From positions 53,436,278 through 53,500,277 of the forward strand of contig NC_091292.1 in assembly GCF_038502225.1 (NCBI RefSeq): a stretch of DNA of 64,000 nucleotides, read 5' to 3'. The DNA is from Cherax quadricarinatus. Its lineage: Eukaryota > Arthropoda > Malacostraca > Decapoda > Parastacidae. The position numbers and the translations under genes are program-made. This document shows, one piece after another, positions 10,417-21,187 of this stretch; position 1 is the stretch's first letter, and each line of letters opens with the position of its first letter. The notes under the pieces were generated by a model. It was not told the origin of the DNA. It searched no databases and worked only from the letters and a program-made list of their open reading frames with translations.

Positions 10417-12280
10417 ATGAACACTGGGAGTAAGTTAGGAATAACGGGGAAGAATTTAGAAGCTTTCATTAGCGCTAAGATCCAGGAAAGAGAAAGAAAG
10501 AAGAGAGAGAGAATCAAAAGAGAGAAGAAAAAGGAGAGAGAGAGAATTGAGAGAGAGGAGAAAAAGGAGAGAGATTGAATTGAAAGAGAAAATCAAGAAA
10601 GACAGTTGGAAAGAGAAAAAGGAGCGTGATAGACTTGATCGTGAGGAGAGAGCTAAAGTACATGAGGAACAAGTTAAATTAAGAGAACTTGAGGAAAGAG
10701 CAAAGGAGAGAGAAGTTGAGGAAAGAGCTAGAGAACATGAGTTAAGAGAGAGAGAAAAAGATCGCGAGCTTGAAAAATCTTGCCTTGAATTAGAGAATAA
10801 AAAGTTAACTTTTACACAACAACAATTAGAGGAAGGAGTAATTGAACATCATGCAGCTAGTGCACATATTCCAACACCTAATTTACCTCCCTTCACAGAG
10901 GGTGAAGACATTACTTCATACATTATCAGGTTTGAAAATACCGCTACCCTCTGTGAATGGCCTGCTGACACCTGGGCTACCAGGTTAGGTATGTTATTTT
11001 CTGGTACAGCTTTGAATATCTATGCAACTTTGTCGCAGGATATCATATGTAATTATAACCTACTCAAGAAGGCAATCCTTAAAGCATATCAAAAAACCAC
11101 AAATTCTTATAGGAAAGATTTCAGATATGCCACCTTACAGCATGGCCAAAACTTTCAGCAGTTACAGGTAACACTCTTTCGTTTGTTCGACTTTTGGATA
11201 CAGAGTTCAGGAATTGATCACAGTTATGAATCTCTTAGAGACTTCATGATTGCTGACCAGTTCCTGACAGCTCTTCCTCACCAGATACGAACATTCATTA
11301 GAGAACGTAACCTGATTAAAGCTGAGGAAGTTGCTGAGGCCGTTGACTTGTATGCTGAGGCTCACAATTCCTATAAAGACCTAAAGGGATCGAACCCTAA
11401 GGGCAAGGGTTCACCAGATCTTAAGAAATCGAAGCCTCTAGTGGAAAGTAAACTGACGTCTTTTATTCCTGTTTGTCATTTATGTGGTGTTAAGGGACAT
11501 AAACGTCCCGATTGTCCTTCTAAGAAGGTCCAAAAAGTTGGAAGATGTTTTAAAGACTGTAATGACCAGGCCCCCTTCTGTTCAGGAACAGTTAATGGAC
11601 TTAAAGTATCTACCATTTTACGAGACACTGGATGCACATGTATAGTCATTTCTGATAAGCTGTTCCCTAACCTTAAAGAAACTCATTCCTCTGCTATACT
11701 TTCAGACTACTTGAGCCGTACAGACACTTTTCCTACCATCCGTTGTTACATTAGGTCTAAATGGTTCCCAGGTTGGTCTGAAGCCGTACTAGCTCCCATC
11801 ACTTCTTGCTCCGTACTAATAGGTAATGTAAAAGGTGCCATTCTTCCTTCTGAGGTTGACCTTTCATCCCCAAAGATGGACATCAGTTTTTCAGCTCTTC
11901 CTGTAGAGTCAGAGAAGCCCCTCGAAAGTTCAGATGAGGCAATGTCTCGGGATATTCATGTGGGGTTAGAAACCAGTGAAACTACTCTCAAAAGCGAGAT
12001 AGTAGAATCACCGGTTCACTTGTTAGATGAAAGTAAGGATATCACCTCTGATACTATAAATGTCTTGACTAGGGCTCAGACCAAAGCCCAGGCTTCTCCT
12101 ACTGTCCACCCTTTGATTTTCCCTGACTTTAAGCCTTTAGATATATCGAAGGACTCCTTTGTCAATTTACAACGTAATTGCCCTGCTCTTCAGAATTGCC
12201 ATAATGCAGCCAGACAAAATCAAGTTATCCAAAGGAAAAACTTTTCATATAAATTTGAATATATAAAAGGTATCTTGTAA
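10417..12280 (+). pseudogene. gag-like protein with CCHC knuckle, continuing into retropepsin-like region
   Basis: A likely start is ATG at 10417 (MNTGSKLGITGKN...), but a one-base shift in the purine-rich tract near 10560-10576 moves the frame to that of 10547-12280. The N-terminal 100 residues are a highly charged Arg/Glu/Lys coiled-coil tract. It is followed by a gag capsid-like region (ADTWATRLGMLF, GIDHSYESLRDFMIADQFL), a CCHC zinc knuckle CHLCGVKGHKRPDC near 11475, and a retropepsin-like stretch with ILRDTGCTCIVIS (about 11615) and a later SVLIGN. The DTG is typical of aspartic proteases of LTR elements. The frame stops at 12278 (TAA), but the same frame resumes directly into integrase, so the stop looks like decay, or less likely a readthrough point. 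Confidence 0.8.
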
Positions 12281-13609
12281 AAATCAGTATTCAAATTAAA
12301 TTCAGATGAGATAGACTATTCTATCCTAGTTGTTCCAAGTCAATGCAGAGAGGCTGTTCTTAAAATGGCTCATGACCTACCAGTGGCTGGACATTTCTCG
12401 CATCGTAAAACCTTAAATAAAATTAGGGAAACCTATTTTTGGCCCAAAATGTCCTCAGATATCACTACCTATTGTAGATCGTGTAAAGTTTACCAAATCT
12501 CATCCTCCCGAGGTACCAGGTGAGCACCCATGGTCAAAATGCCAATCTTTACGGTACTGTTTGAAAGAGTAGCTATTGACATTGCTGGTCCTTTATCACC
12601 ACTTTCATCTGGGGGACATAGATATATATTAACATTAGTTGATTATGCTTCGAGTTTCCCTAAAGCTGTACCCTTAAAGTCCATAACTACTACAGAGGTG
12701 GCTGAAGCCCTTTTGTCCATCTTTTCCAGAGTTGGCATCCCTAGAGAGATTTTGTCTGACCGTGGGACACAATTCACATCTGACTTAATGCAACATCTCT
12801 ACCAACTTCTGGGAGTGAAGCCTCTCTTCACCACACCCCATCATCCCAGCTGTAATGGGAGGATTGAGTCCCAGCATTCAGTTCTCAAGTCCATTTTACG
12901 GAAACTTTGCTCCCTTAAACCTAAGGAGTGGCATCGTTACCTACCCTGTGCTTTGTTTACCATGAGGGAAGTTCCCAGTGACTCTTTGAGGTTTTCACCT
13001 TTTGAACTTCTCTATGGTAGACAGGCCAGAGGTCCATTGTCCATCCTTCATGACTTATGGACTAATGAGGACATGAATGCTGACGTTCAGTCTTCTTATC
13101 AGTTTCTCCTTGACCTTAGATCCAAACCTGAGGAGACCTCTGACACAGTTTCGAAAAACTTAAGCTTGTCAATGGACCAGTACAAAACCTATTTTGATTC
13201 CAAAAGTCAGAGGAGAAGTTTTAAAGTAGGGGATGAAGTTCTGGTACTTGTGCCTATCAAGTCAAATAAATTATTAGTAGCATGGAAAGGTCCATATAAG
13301 GTATTAAAAATTTGTGGGAAGGTTGATTACCTCATAGAAGTCAAGGAGAAACTTAAGCTTTATCAAAGCAACATCCTTAAGAAATATTACTGAAGAAATT
13401 CGGTTAGCTGCCTGAATAACTTTGATTTAGTTTTTCCACACAAACTTGGTAAGACAACTGAGGAGTGTAAGGTGTGCGTAACTGACACCTCTAACGTAGA
13501 CTATGACAGAGAACTACATGACTTGGTGACTCTTGACCACTCGGGCACAACAAACATTAATATTAATGAGTCTTTGGATGACCATAAGTAACATGAACCA
13601 CTTCAATGT
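12281..13609 (+). pseudogene. integrase of the LTR retrotransposon, located upstream of RT
   Basis: The HHCC zinc-binding module comes first (His residues in MAHDLPVAGHFSH, Cys pair in YCRSCK, 12360-12500), then a TGA at 12521, then the DDE core: DIAGPLSP (about 12575), LSDRGTQFTS (about 12755) and the Glu in NGRIESQHSVLK (about 12860). The C-terminal GPY/F module is seen in VAWKGPYKV (about 13280) and the end QSNILKKYY. A TGA at 13391 and a TAA at 13589 follow in the same frame, with a spacer between integrase and RT. Known role: integrase inserts the cDNA copy. The three catalytic acidic residues look conserved; only nonsense codons break the frame. Confidence 0.85.
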
Positions 13610-14950
13610 GTGAGTAACTTCTCAGATGCTTTTACTGATATTCCAGGTGTCACCTCCACGGTAGTCCATAAGATTGACTTAGTCACGGACAATCCTAACA
13701 AACAGAAATTATACCCAGTTCCAGTTCACCTTAGGGATGCATTTGACCGAGAGGTAGACAAATTATTAAAACTGAAGATCATTGAACCTTCAGTATCTGC
13801 ATATTGCTCACCAGTAGTCATGGTTAAGAAGGAGGATAATTCATATAGACTTGCTATTGACTTCAGAGGCCTTAATGCTATAACTCGGTGGGATGCTGAG
13901 CCCATGCCCTTAATAGATAGCGATCTACACAAACTTTATGACTCTTCCTTCTTTTCAGAGATTGATATTGCACAGACATATCATCAAGTAATGTTAGATC
14001 CTTCTTCTAAGCAGTACACCACTTTTCCTACCCACCAAGGACTGATGCAGTATAGAACTATGCACTTCGGTTTGGTAACTGCCTGTGCTACCTACGTGAG
14101 GTTGATGAGAAAGGTCTTGGGTAATATGCCAAATGTTTCAGTTTATTTTGATAACATTTACATAATGACATCCACGTGGGGCAAGCATATCCAAACATTA
14201 ACATCAGTTTTATATAGGTTACGTTCATATGGCCTCACTGCCAAGCCGAAGAAATGCTTCCTTGGGTATAACAAGATTAGATATCTTGGACTGATACTTT
14301 CTAATAACTCTCTGCAGCCTCTCCCCAGTAAGATCAAAGCTTTATTAGAGTTTAAATTCCCCAAAACCAAGAAGCTCATGCATAGCTTTCTTGGTTCTGT
14401 AAATTTTTATGCATGGTTTATCCCGAACCTTACTGATTTTACAGGCATCTTATCCGACTTCCTTAAAAAGTCTGTGAAGGAACCTCTTGAACTTTCCGAC
14501 GTAGCTCGAGAAAAGTTTAATGAGATTAAAAATATCTTCTCGAAAGACCCTATACTTAAGATTCCAGATATTAATAAAACATTTTATTTAAGAACTGATG
14601 CCTCCAATACTGGCTTAGGTGCAGTGTTACTACAGTACCATGATGGTACTCCCTTCCCTGTATACTTCCTAAGCCGGAAACTCCTTCCTGCAGAAACGAG
14701 ATACTCCACCATAAAAAAGGAATGTTTGGCCCTTGTGTGGGGTATCTCCAAACTTAAGTTTTATTTACTGGGAAAAGAATTTATTTTATAAAAGGATCAC
14801 AAACCTTTGATATACCTAGAAACTTTTAAGGGAACCAACAGTTGCCTCTTGAGGTGGACATTGGCTCTCCAAGCTTTTAAGTTTCATATTGTGTATATCA
14901 ATGGTTCATCCAATTATTTCTCTGACTGGTTAAGTCGTGACAGTCAGTAG
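13610..14950 (+). pseudogene. reverse transcriptase-RNase H of the LTR retrotransposon
   Basis: RT runs from SDAFTDIPGVTST through PVVMVKKEDNSYRLAIDFRG (about 13815), FSEIDIAQTYHQ (about 13955) and the active-site box YFDNIYIM (about 14145). Most Ty3/Gypsy RTs have YxDD there, so the last Asp appears changed to Asn. The tether and RNase H follow, with FYLRTDASNTGLGAVLL (about 14585), KKECLALVWG, a TAA at 14789, then KDHKPLIY and FSDWLSRDS to the terminal TAG at 14948-14950. RNase H is the last domain before the 3' LTR. With an altered polymerase site and nonsense codons this copy should not be able to move on its own. Confidence 0.85.
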
Positions 14951-15037
14951 ATTTGTTGCCTTACGCGACTTCATATTAGAACTTTTCCTCGCCTATTCTT
15001 CTTATACTCCTTGACTATAAGTCTTGGTATTGGGGAG

Positions 15038-15964
15038 TGTGAGGGAAAAGTTCAACAGACAGGAGTAGCGAGCGAGTATATGGTAACGATAGTTTGAGTG
15101 CCGGCTGCTTGTTAAGGTAGGGTCAGTCTAGCTCCCGCTATCCCCTCCTCCCCCCTTTCTCCCCACCCCGAAAGGTGACATGTGGGGCTCCAGCCAAACA
15201 GTAATCACTTGACTCACAGCTCCTATCACAACTGTAAGTAAAAGCCTCTGCTCCTATTCTAGTGGATATTGGTTGAAAGCTTCACTTTTAACCAATAATA
15301 AACTTTGTCCTTTCAGTTTTAAGCTCCACATGAGACTTTTCAATAATCACCACCTTTTTTAGGTATCTTACACTTATCATGGAGAATGATTTCTTAAGCA
15401 GTGGGTAATCTGTCTCTCTTTCCAGCTTGGAATTACAGATCGGGTCACCTGCCAACCAACAAGAAGTATTGAAGGAGACGGACTGAAAACGGTCTTGGGA
15501 CGTCACCTTATAATCTACCTACCTGATTAATTGTACAGGACACTACCCCTCATCTTTGTAGTGGTAAAGAACCTGCATTCCTGTCATCTGGACTGACTAT
15601 TGAAAGCTATAGACTCTGTGAAGAACTAGTCGTTGGGTTGTCACTCAACACCTGTGACCCCCCCCCCCACATCATCAGCAACGGCTACAATTTCTACAAG
15701 ACGGTGTCAACCTCAACCAGACACCCCAGTATAAATGTACATATTAGCGTTGAATTCAAATGTCATTTTTCCATTTCATTTTTCATTTTTCTGTCAAATA
15801 AGATACACATTCATTTTTTCAATGTTTTATCTTTGCATTACTAAATAATTAAGTGTTTATCTTTGTGAATTATTATTTCTTTTTCTATTCATTAATTTTC
15901 CTGAGGAGGAGCCAGCCTTGGTAATACTGTCTGAAGTTGTTACAGGGCTGAGTAAGCCTTCACA
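15038..15964 (+). repeat. 3' LTR
   Basis: This is the second LTR, 927 bp, starting TGTGAGGGAAAAG and ending CCTTCACA. The purine-rich tggggag immediately upstream (15031-15037) is a candidate polypurine tract, though short. It is followed by GTCAC, the right copy of the 5 bp target duplication. Confidence 0.9.
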
Positions 15965-16048
15965 GTCACTAAGTAAGGAGAGGCTGTATTACAGTTATTG
16001 TAACTTAGTAATGGAAATGGGTTTATAGCCCTGTATAGCAGAGTATTA

Positions 16049-16992
16049 CAGTGGACCCCCGCATAGCGAACTTAATCCGTGCAAGAGGGCTGGTCGTTAT
16101 GCGAAATGTTCGCTATGCGAATTAATTTTCCCCATAAGAAATAATGGAAATAAAATTAATCCGTGCAAGACACCCAAAAGTATGAAAAAAAATTTTTTTT
16201 ACCACAAAAAAATGTTAATTTTAGTACACACAAACTGAAAAAGGCATGCACAATTACATGACACTTACTTTTATTGAAGATCTGGTGATGATTGATGGGA
16301 TGGGAGGAGGGGAGAGAGAGTGTTAGTGTTTAGAAGGGGAATCCCCTTCCATTAGGACTTGAGGTAGCAAGTCCTTTTCCGGGGTTACTTCCCTTCTTCT
16401 TTTAATGCCACTAGGACCAGCTTCAGAGTCACTGGACCTCTGTCGCACAACAAATCTGTCCATAGAGCTCTGTACCTCCCGTTCCTTTACGATTTGTCTA
16501 AAATGGGCCATAACATTGTCATTGAAATAGTCACCAGCACGGCTTGCAACAGCTGTGTCAGGGTGATTTTCATCCATAAAGGTTTGCAGTTCAACCCACT
16601 GTGCACACATTTCCTTAATTTTTGAAGTAGGCACAATGGATTCCACAACTGGCATAGGCTTCTCAGGGTTAGCCCCAAACCCTTCAAAATCTTTCTTAAT
16701 TTCCATACTAATTCTCACCCTTTTTACCACAGGGTTGGCACTAGAAGCTTTCTTGGGGCCCATGGTCACTTATTTTCCAGAAACAGCACCGAAAACACTG
16801 TAATAATACGAAATATTCCGAGTGTATGCTTGAATGTTACCGCGGAGGCTGGCTGGTAAACAATGGACGCGTCTCGGACGAAGGTCGCTGAGCGGGTTTT
16901 TGTCCACTATGCGGGGCAAAATTTTGGCGAACAAAGCGTTCGCTATGCGGATTGTTCGCTATGCAAGGCGTTCGCTATGCGGGGGTCCACTG
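16049..16992 (-). mobile_element. 944 bp Tigger deletion derivative with intact ends
   Basis: The ends are CAGTGGACCCCCGCATAGCG (16049) and ...CTATGCGGGGGTCCACTG (to 16992), with TA on both sides. Several copies of TTCGCTATGCG occur near both ends (one at about 16106 and three at about 16938-16979, one of them ending ATGCA), likely transposase-binding repeats. The catalytic centre of the transposase is absent. It lies within an L2-like LINE 3' region. Confidence 0.9.
16323..16763 (-). CDS. truncated Tigger transposase, 146 aa, N- and C-termini fused without DDE domain
   Basis: The frame is open, starting at ATG 16763 (MGPKKASSANP) and ending MEGDSPSKH. Residues 1-24 match the start of the full transposase at 60760-62550. 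The sequence then jumps to DFEGFGANPEKP (full-length residue about 425) and jumps again from VESIV to PTSKIKEMCAQW. Two separate deletions have therefore both kept the frame. Almost all of the helix-turn-helix region and the whole DDE catalytic domain are gone. A small protein could be made; whether it binds the element ends or acts as a repressor is not known, and chance survival of the frame is equally possible. Confidence 0.6.
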   Translation of the reverse strand: MGPKKASSANPVVKRVRISMEIKKDFEGFGANPEKPMPVVESIVPTSKIKEMCAQWVELQTFMDENHPDTAVASRAGDYFNDNVMAHFRQIVKEREVQSSMDRFVVRQRSSDSEAGPSGIKRRREVTPEKDLLPQVLMEGDSPSKH

Positions 16993-17312
16993 TATAGGCA
17001 AACTTAGGACTAACTTAAGATTAAGAAAGCAATAACAATTCTAGGAATTTTGTGTTTAGTTATTTAGTATTTGGAAGAATTGCAGTTAAGGAGAGTAAGT
17101 CTATTTTGTTTTGAGCATGCTCCTGATATTAATGATAAGCATGTGCAGTCTTCACATAATTAGCTGATGTTGGGATATGTTATGGAGAGATGCCTTTTAA
17201 TGGTAGTTTTGAAAATGTTGGATGAATTAGTACATTTGGAGATTTCAGGCAGGGAGTTCCAGATTTCGGGCCCTTTTATATACATAGAATTTTTGAAGAG
17301 ATTTTTGTGCCT

Positions 17313-17492
17313 AGATGGGAAGTACAGTGCCTGCACTCTGAAGGAGGGGGTGTTAATGTTGCAGTTTAAAAACTGTAGTGTAAAGCACCCTTCTGGCAAG
17401 ACAGTGATGGAGTGAATGATGGTGAAAGTTTTTCTTTTTCGGGCCACCCTGCCTTGGTGGGAATCGGCCAGTGTGATAATAAATAAAAATAT
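17313..17492 (+). mobile_element. RTE-like LINE 3' fragment
   Basis: From gatgggaagtacagtgcctg to gggaatcggccagtgtgataataaataaaaat, this is the terminal 180 bases of the RTE-like LINE, inserted in the L2-like relic and heavily 5'-truncated. The TAA-type tail confirms the plus orientation. Confidence 0.8.
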
Positions 17493-17850
17493 TATGTCTA
17501 TGGGTCCTGTTGCAGTTATCAAGAAAGTTTTATAGTTCTGGATTAATATTTGAATTTGTTCTGCAAATGTAGGTTGCACAGTAGTAGGTATGAATGTTTT
17601 GTATAGTAAGTAGGTTTAGGTCTTTGAAGAGCAGGGGGTGTGATATCTAGCACTGGACTGTGTGATAATTCATACTGCAGCTTTTTGTTGAGTTATTACT
17701 GGCTTTGGGTGGGTTGTTGTTGTAGATCCCCAGGTACAAACAGCATAGGTGAAGTAGAGATAGATCAGTGAATAGATAGTGTCAGTAAGGCTGCTTGTGG
17801 TACATAGTATCGTCTCTTTGAGCATATTTGCATTCATTTTTTACTCTATG

Positions 17851-18289
17851 TTTGATCATGTCATCAAGTCTGTTTTATTGGACATTTGACCATCTCCAGT
17901 AGTCAAAAATTTAAGTGTACTACATCTGCTTAATTGAAACATTCAATATAATGGATTTTTTTTGTAAATTGGACACCCCCTTCCCATATTAGTCCATTTT
18001 ATTGGACTTTTACTGTATTCCTTTCTGTGCCTTGGTTAATACCCAGAGACAAAAAATGGTGATGAAAAGCTCTTAAATAAAGTGATGGTGAATGAAGTGT
18101 TGGAGGGTGGTGGGTGGTGTGAGAGATAAGGTATTGTTTGGAATTTTAACCTGGAGGGTTAACCACCCAGGATAACCCAATACAGTCACTGCAATATTAG
18201 GAACTGTCTGTTTTATTTCCATTGGGGGCTCTTTAATTCTTTCTGTAGCTGTCACATAGAACTACCTCATTAGTACTACGTCATGAACT
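17851..18289. other. no gene seen
   Basis: Sequence between the L2-like relic and the piggyBac relics. I see only short AT-rich stretches and no supported coding region or repeat. Confidence 0.4.
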
Positions 18290-18690
18290 TAGCTCACTCA
18301 GGTAAGCTGTTAGTGGTAAATTTTGGTCTACGTGTAAAAGACTGAGTCTACCAGGTGAATGTGCACAGTATAAAAGAAATCCCGTCCCCTAGCGGTGAAT
18401 AATGGGAAAAGCAAAATTCTGACACTGTGCATGGGTTAACCCTTTCAGGGTCCATGCCGTAATACCATGGCTTTGAGCTCAGGGTCCACCTCGTAATATT
18501 ATGCGTAATTTCTAGCGGCTTCAAATTTAGTGCGAGAGGGATGGTAAGCCTACATATGAGAGAATGGGTTTTTGTAGTGTGTGCACCTCATAAAAAATCC
18601 TGCCCTAGGCAGTGCATGATGGGAAAAAACTGACCATGTGTATGGTTCAAAATGGCAACTTTGTGGCATATTTTCAGATGGTTTTTATGA
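18290..18690 (+). mobile_element. piggyBac 5'-end relics, two in a row
   Basis: At 18436-18439 a TTAA is followed by CCCTTTCAGGGTCC, the same terminal repeat as the piggyBac at 36477. The next 240 bases follow the same layout (tctagcggcttcaaatttag, catatgagagaatggg, gcatgatgggaa). No 3' end or transposase follows. The 140 bases just upstream (gtgcacagtataaaagaaatcccg...gtgaataatgggaaaagc) resemble the same 5' region in more decayed form, so a second older end lies next to it. Confidence 0.65.
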
Positions 18691-18732
18691 TTTTATTCTA
18701 AGTTTCTTGGACCATTAACTAGTCACATTGTG

Positions 18733-18850
18733 TGACTAGTTCATGATCCTAGTTGGACCGAAATGTCATCATAAAGTTTCTTTCTCCTATTTGCGGGTTA
18801 TTTGTGTATTGTATCAGTCACAGTATTTTGTCTTTGTGTTCTTCATTACA
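18733..18850 (+). repeat. dispersed repeat C: decayed hairpin-motif repeat
   Basis: It contains gatcctagttggaccgaaatgtcatcataaag and tgcgggttatttgtgta, matching the hairpin and tail of repeats A (1870-2040, minus) and B (8655-8790, plus). The left stem strand is mutated (GATCC against GGACC). The TATA-like box is not recognisable here. Confidence 0.5.
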
Positions 18851-18970
18851 GATGATCTGCATTTCTGCCCAAAATGCACTGTATGTTAATGACTTTCTGT
18901 GCGTAACAATATTTTATTACATATAAACTACATTACCTATAAACTACAGAAAAGAAATAAATTTATTATT

Positions 18971-19138
18971 ATTTTTTTTTTTTTAACAAGTCGGCCGTCT
19001 CCCACCGAGGCAGGGTGTCCCAAAAAAAGAAAGAAAATCCCCAAAAAGAAAATACTTTCATCATCATTCAACACTTTCACCACATTCACACATTATCACT
19101 GTTTTTGCAGAGGTGCTCAGAATACAACAGTTTAGAAG

Positions 19139-19140
<2 letters not shown>
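18971..19140 (-). mobile_element. RTE-related LINE 3' end, second subfamily
   Basis: Poly-T followed by aacaagtcggccgtctcccaccgaggcagggtg is the reverse complement of an RTE-like tail but with a different consensus from the 2100-5690 family (gtcggcc, gggtgtccc). It matches the fragment at 57416-57763. It runs for about 170 bases and stops at an (ATT)n array. Confidence 0.7.

Positions 19141-19213
<73 letters not shown>
19138..19213. repeat. (ATT)n microsatellite
   Basis: A nearly pure ATT array of about 25 units. It directly borders the 5'-truncated side of the RTE-related fragment, and a shorter ATT run lies on its other side (18963-18972), suggesting insertion into an ATT array or expansion of the LINE tail. 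Confidence 0.9.
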
Positions 19214-19214
<1 letters not shown>

Positions 19215-19289
19215 ACAGTTATAAAACTAAAATGCCTCACGTTTTTGGAAGACTTTTGCATTTTAGTTTAAGTGACATATTTAAATAAG

Positions 19290-21187
19290 TTTTTACAAAG
19301 TAGAAGTGATGAAAGGAGGGAAGAGTATATGGAGAAAAAGAGAGAGGTTAAGAGAGTGGTGAAGCAATGTAAAAAGAGAGCAAATGAGAGAGTGGGTGAG
19401 ATGTTATCAACAAATTTTGTTGAAAATAAGAAAAAGTTTTGGAGTGAGATTAACAAGTTAAGAAAGCCTAGAAAACAAATGGATTTGTCAGTTAAAAATA
19501 GGAGAGGAGAGTTATTAAATGGAGAGTTAGAGGTATGGGGAAGATGGAGGGAATATTTTGAGGAATTGTTAAATGTTGATGAAGATAGGGAAGCTGTGAT
19601 TTCGTGTATAGGGCAAGGAAGAACAGCATCTTGTAGGAGTGAGGAAGAGCCAGTTGTGAGTGTGGGGGAAGTTCGTGAGGCAGTAGGTAAAATGAAAGGG
19701 GGTAAGGCAGCCGGGATTGATGGGATAAAGATAGAGATGTTAAAAGCAGGTGGGGTTATAGTTTTGGAGTGGTTGGTGCAATTATTTAATAAATGTATGG
19801 AAGAGGGTAAGGTACCTAGGGATTGGCAGAGAGCATGCATAGTTCCTTTGTATAAAGGCAAAGGGGATAAAAGAGAGTGCAAAAATTATAAGGGGATAAG
19901 TCTGTTGAGTATACCTGGCAAAGTGTATGGTAGAGTTATTATTGAAAGAATTAAGAGTAAGACGGAGAATAGGATAGCAGATGAACAAGGAGGCTTTAGG
20001 AAAGGTAGGGGGTGTGTGGACCAGGTGTTTACAGTGAAACATATAAGTGAACAGTATTTAGATAAGGCTAAAGAGGTCTTTGTGCCATTTATGGATTTGG
20101 AAAAGGCGTATGACAGGGTGGATAGGGGGGCAATGTGGCAGATGTTGCAGGTGTATGGTATAGGAGGTAGGTTACTGAAAGCAGTGAAGAGTTTTTACGA
20201 GGATAGTGAGGCTCAAGTTAGAGTATGTAGGAAAAAGGGAAATTATTTCCCAGTAAAAGTAGGCCTTAGACAAGGATGTGTGATGTCACCGTGGTTGTTT
20301 AATATATTTATAGATGGGGTTGTAAGAGAAGTAAATGCGAGGGTCTTGGCAAGAGGCGTGGAGTTAAAAGATAAAGAATCACACATAAAGTGGGAGTTGT
20401 CACAGTTGCTCTTTGCTGATGACACTGTGCTCTTGGGACATTCTGAAGAGAAGTTGCAGAGATTGGTGGATGAATTTGGTAGGGTGTGCAAAAGAAGAAA
20501 ATTGAAAGTGAATACAGGAAAGAGTAAGGTTATGAGGATAACAAAAAGATTAGGTGATGAAAGATTGGATATCAGATTGGAGGGAGAGAGTATGGAGGAG
20601 GTGAATGTATTCAGATATTTGGGAGTGGATGTGTCAGTGGATGGGTCTATGAAAGATGAGGTGAATCATAGAATTGATGAGGGGAAAAGGGTGAGTGGTG
20701 CACTTAGGAGTCTGTGGAGACAAAGAACTTTGTCTTTGGAGGCAAAGAGGGGAATGTATGAGAGTATAGTTTTACCAACGCTCTTATATGGGTGTGAAGC
20801 ATGGGTGATGAATGTTGCAGCGAGGAGAAGGCTGGAGGCAGTGGAGATGTCATGTCTGAGAGCAATGTGTGGTGTGAATATAATGCAGAGAATTCGTAGT
20901 TTGGAAGTTAGGAGGAGGTGCGGGATTACCAAAACTGTTGTCCAGAGGGCTGAGGAAGGGCTGTTGAGGTGGTTCGGACATGTGGAGAGAATGGAGCGAA
21001 ACAGAATAACTTGAATTCAAGAGTGTATCAGTCTGTAGTGGAAGAAAGGCGGGGTAGGGGTCGGCCTAGGAAAGGTTGGAGGGAGGGGGTAAAGGAGGTT
21101 TTGTGTGTGAGGGGCTTGGACTTCCAGCAGGCATGCATGAGCGTGTTTGATAGGAGTGAATGGAGACAAATGGTTTTTAATACTTGA
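19290..21187 (+). pseudogene. RTE-like reverse transcriptase, endonuclease missing
   Basis: One frame stays open from the truncation point to 21014 and includes all RT motifs: KGGKAAGIDGIKIEML, NYKGISLLSIPGKVYG, GGFRKGRGCVDQVF, FMDLEKAYDRVDRG, GLRQGCVMSPWLFN and the catalytic LLFADDTVLLG (about 20412). A five-base insertion near 21012 causes a stop, after which the last 60 codons continue in another frame to 21187 (RSEWRQMVFNT). The N-terminal endonuclease is lost by truncation. This is the best local reference for the RTE RT sequence. Confidence 0.85.

Larger units (their letters stand above)
8898..15964 (+). mobile_element. Ty3/Gypsy LTR retrotransposon with integrase before RT (Gmr1-like order)
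   Basis: This is a complete 7.07 kb element: LTRs at 8898-9822 and 15038-15964 (TG...CA ends), flanked by GTCGC on the left (8893-8897) and GTCAC on the right (15965-15969), a 5 bp target duplication with one mismatch. Between them, in one direction, come a gag-like protein with a CCHC knuckle, a retropepsin-like DTG, integrase with zinc-binding, DDE and GPY/F parts, then RT and RNase H. Standard Ty3/Gypsy elements place integrase last; integrase before RT is the arrangement described for Gmr1-like Gypsy elements. There is no env: only about 87 bases separate RNase H from the 3' LTR. From 10577 to 14950 everything is in one frame, broken by five nonsense codons and no visible frameshift. Confidence 0.9.
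15974..17850 (-). mobile_element. L2-like LINE 3' part, diverged subfamily, minus strand
   Basis: The 3' untranslated part (ccctgtatagcagagtat...ggcaaacttaggactaacttaagatt) matches the block cttgtatgcagagcattatgggcaggcttaaaattaacttaag of the other L2-like copies, with a Tigger derivative inserted at 16049-16992. Beyond it, the minus strand encodes a C-terminal RT piece with NSMYIKGPEIWNSLPEIS (17300-17200) and further RT-thumb relics to about 17850. An RTE 3' fragment sits at 17313-17492. No intact frame remains. Confidence 0.65.

Noticed and set aside
8898..15964. Endogenous retrovirus with env
   Set aside because: Only about 87 bases lie between RNase H and the 3' LTR and no envelope-like frame exists; it is an env-less Gypsy-type retrotransposon.
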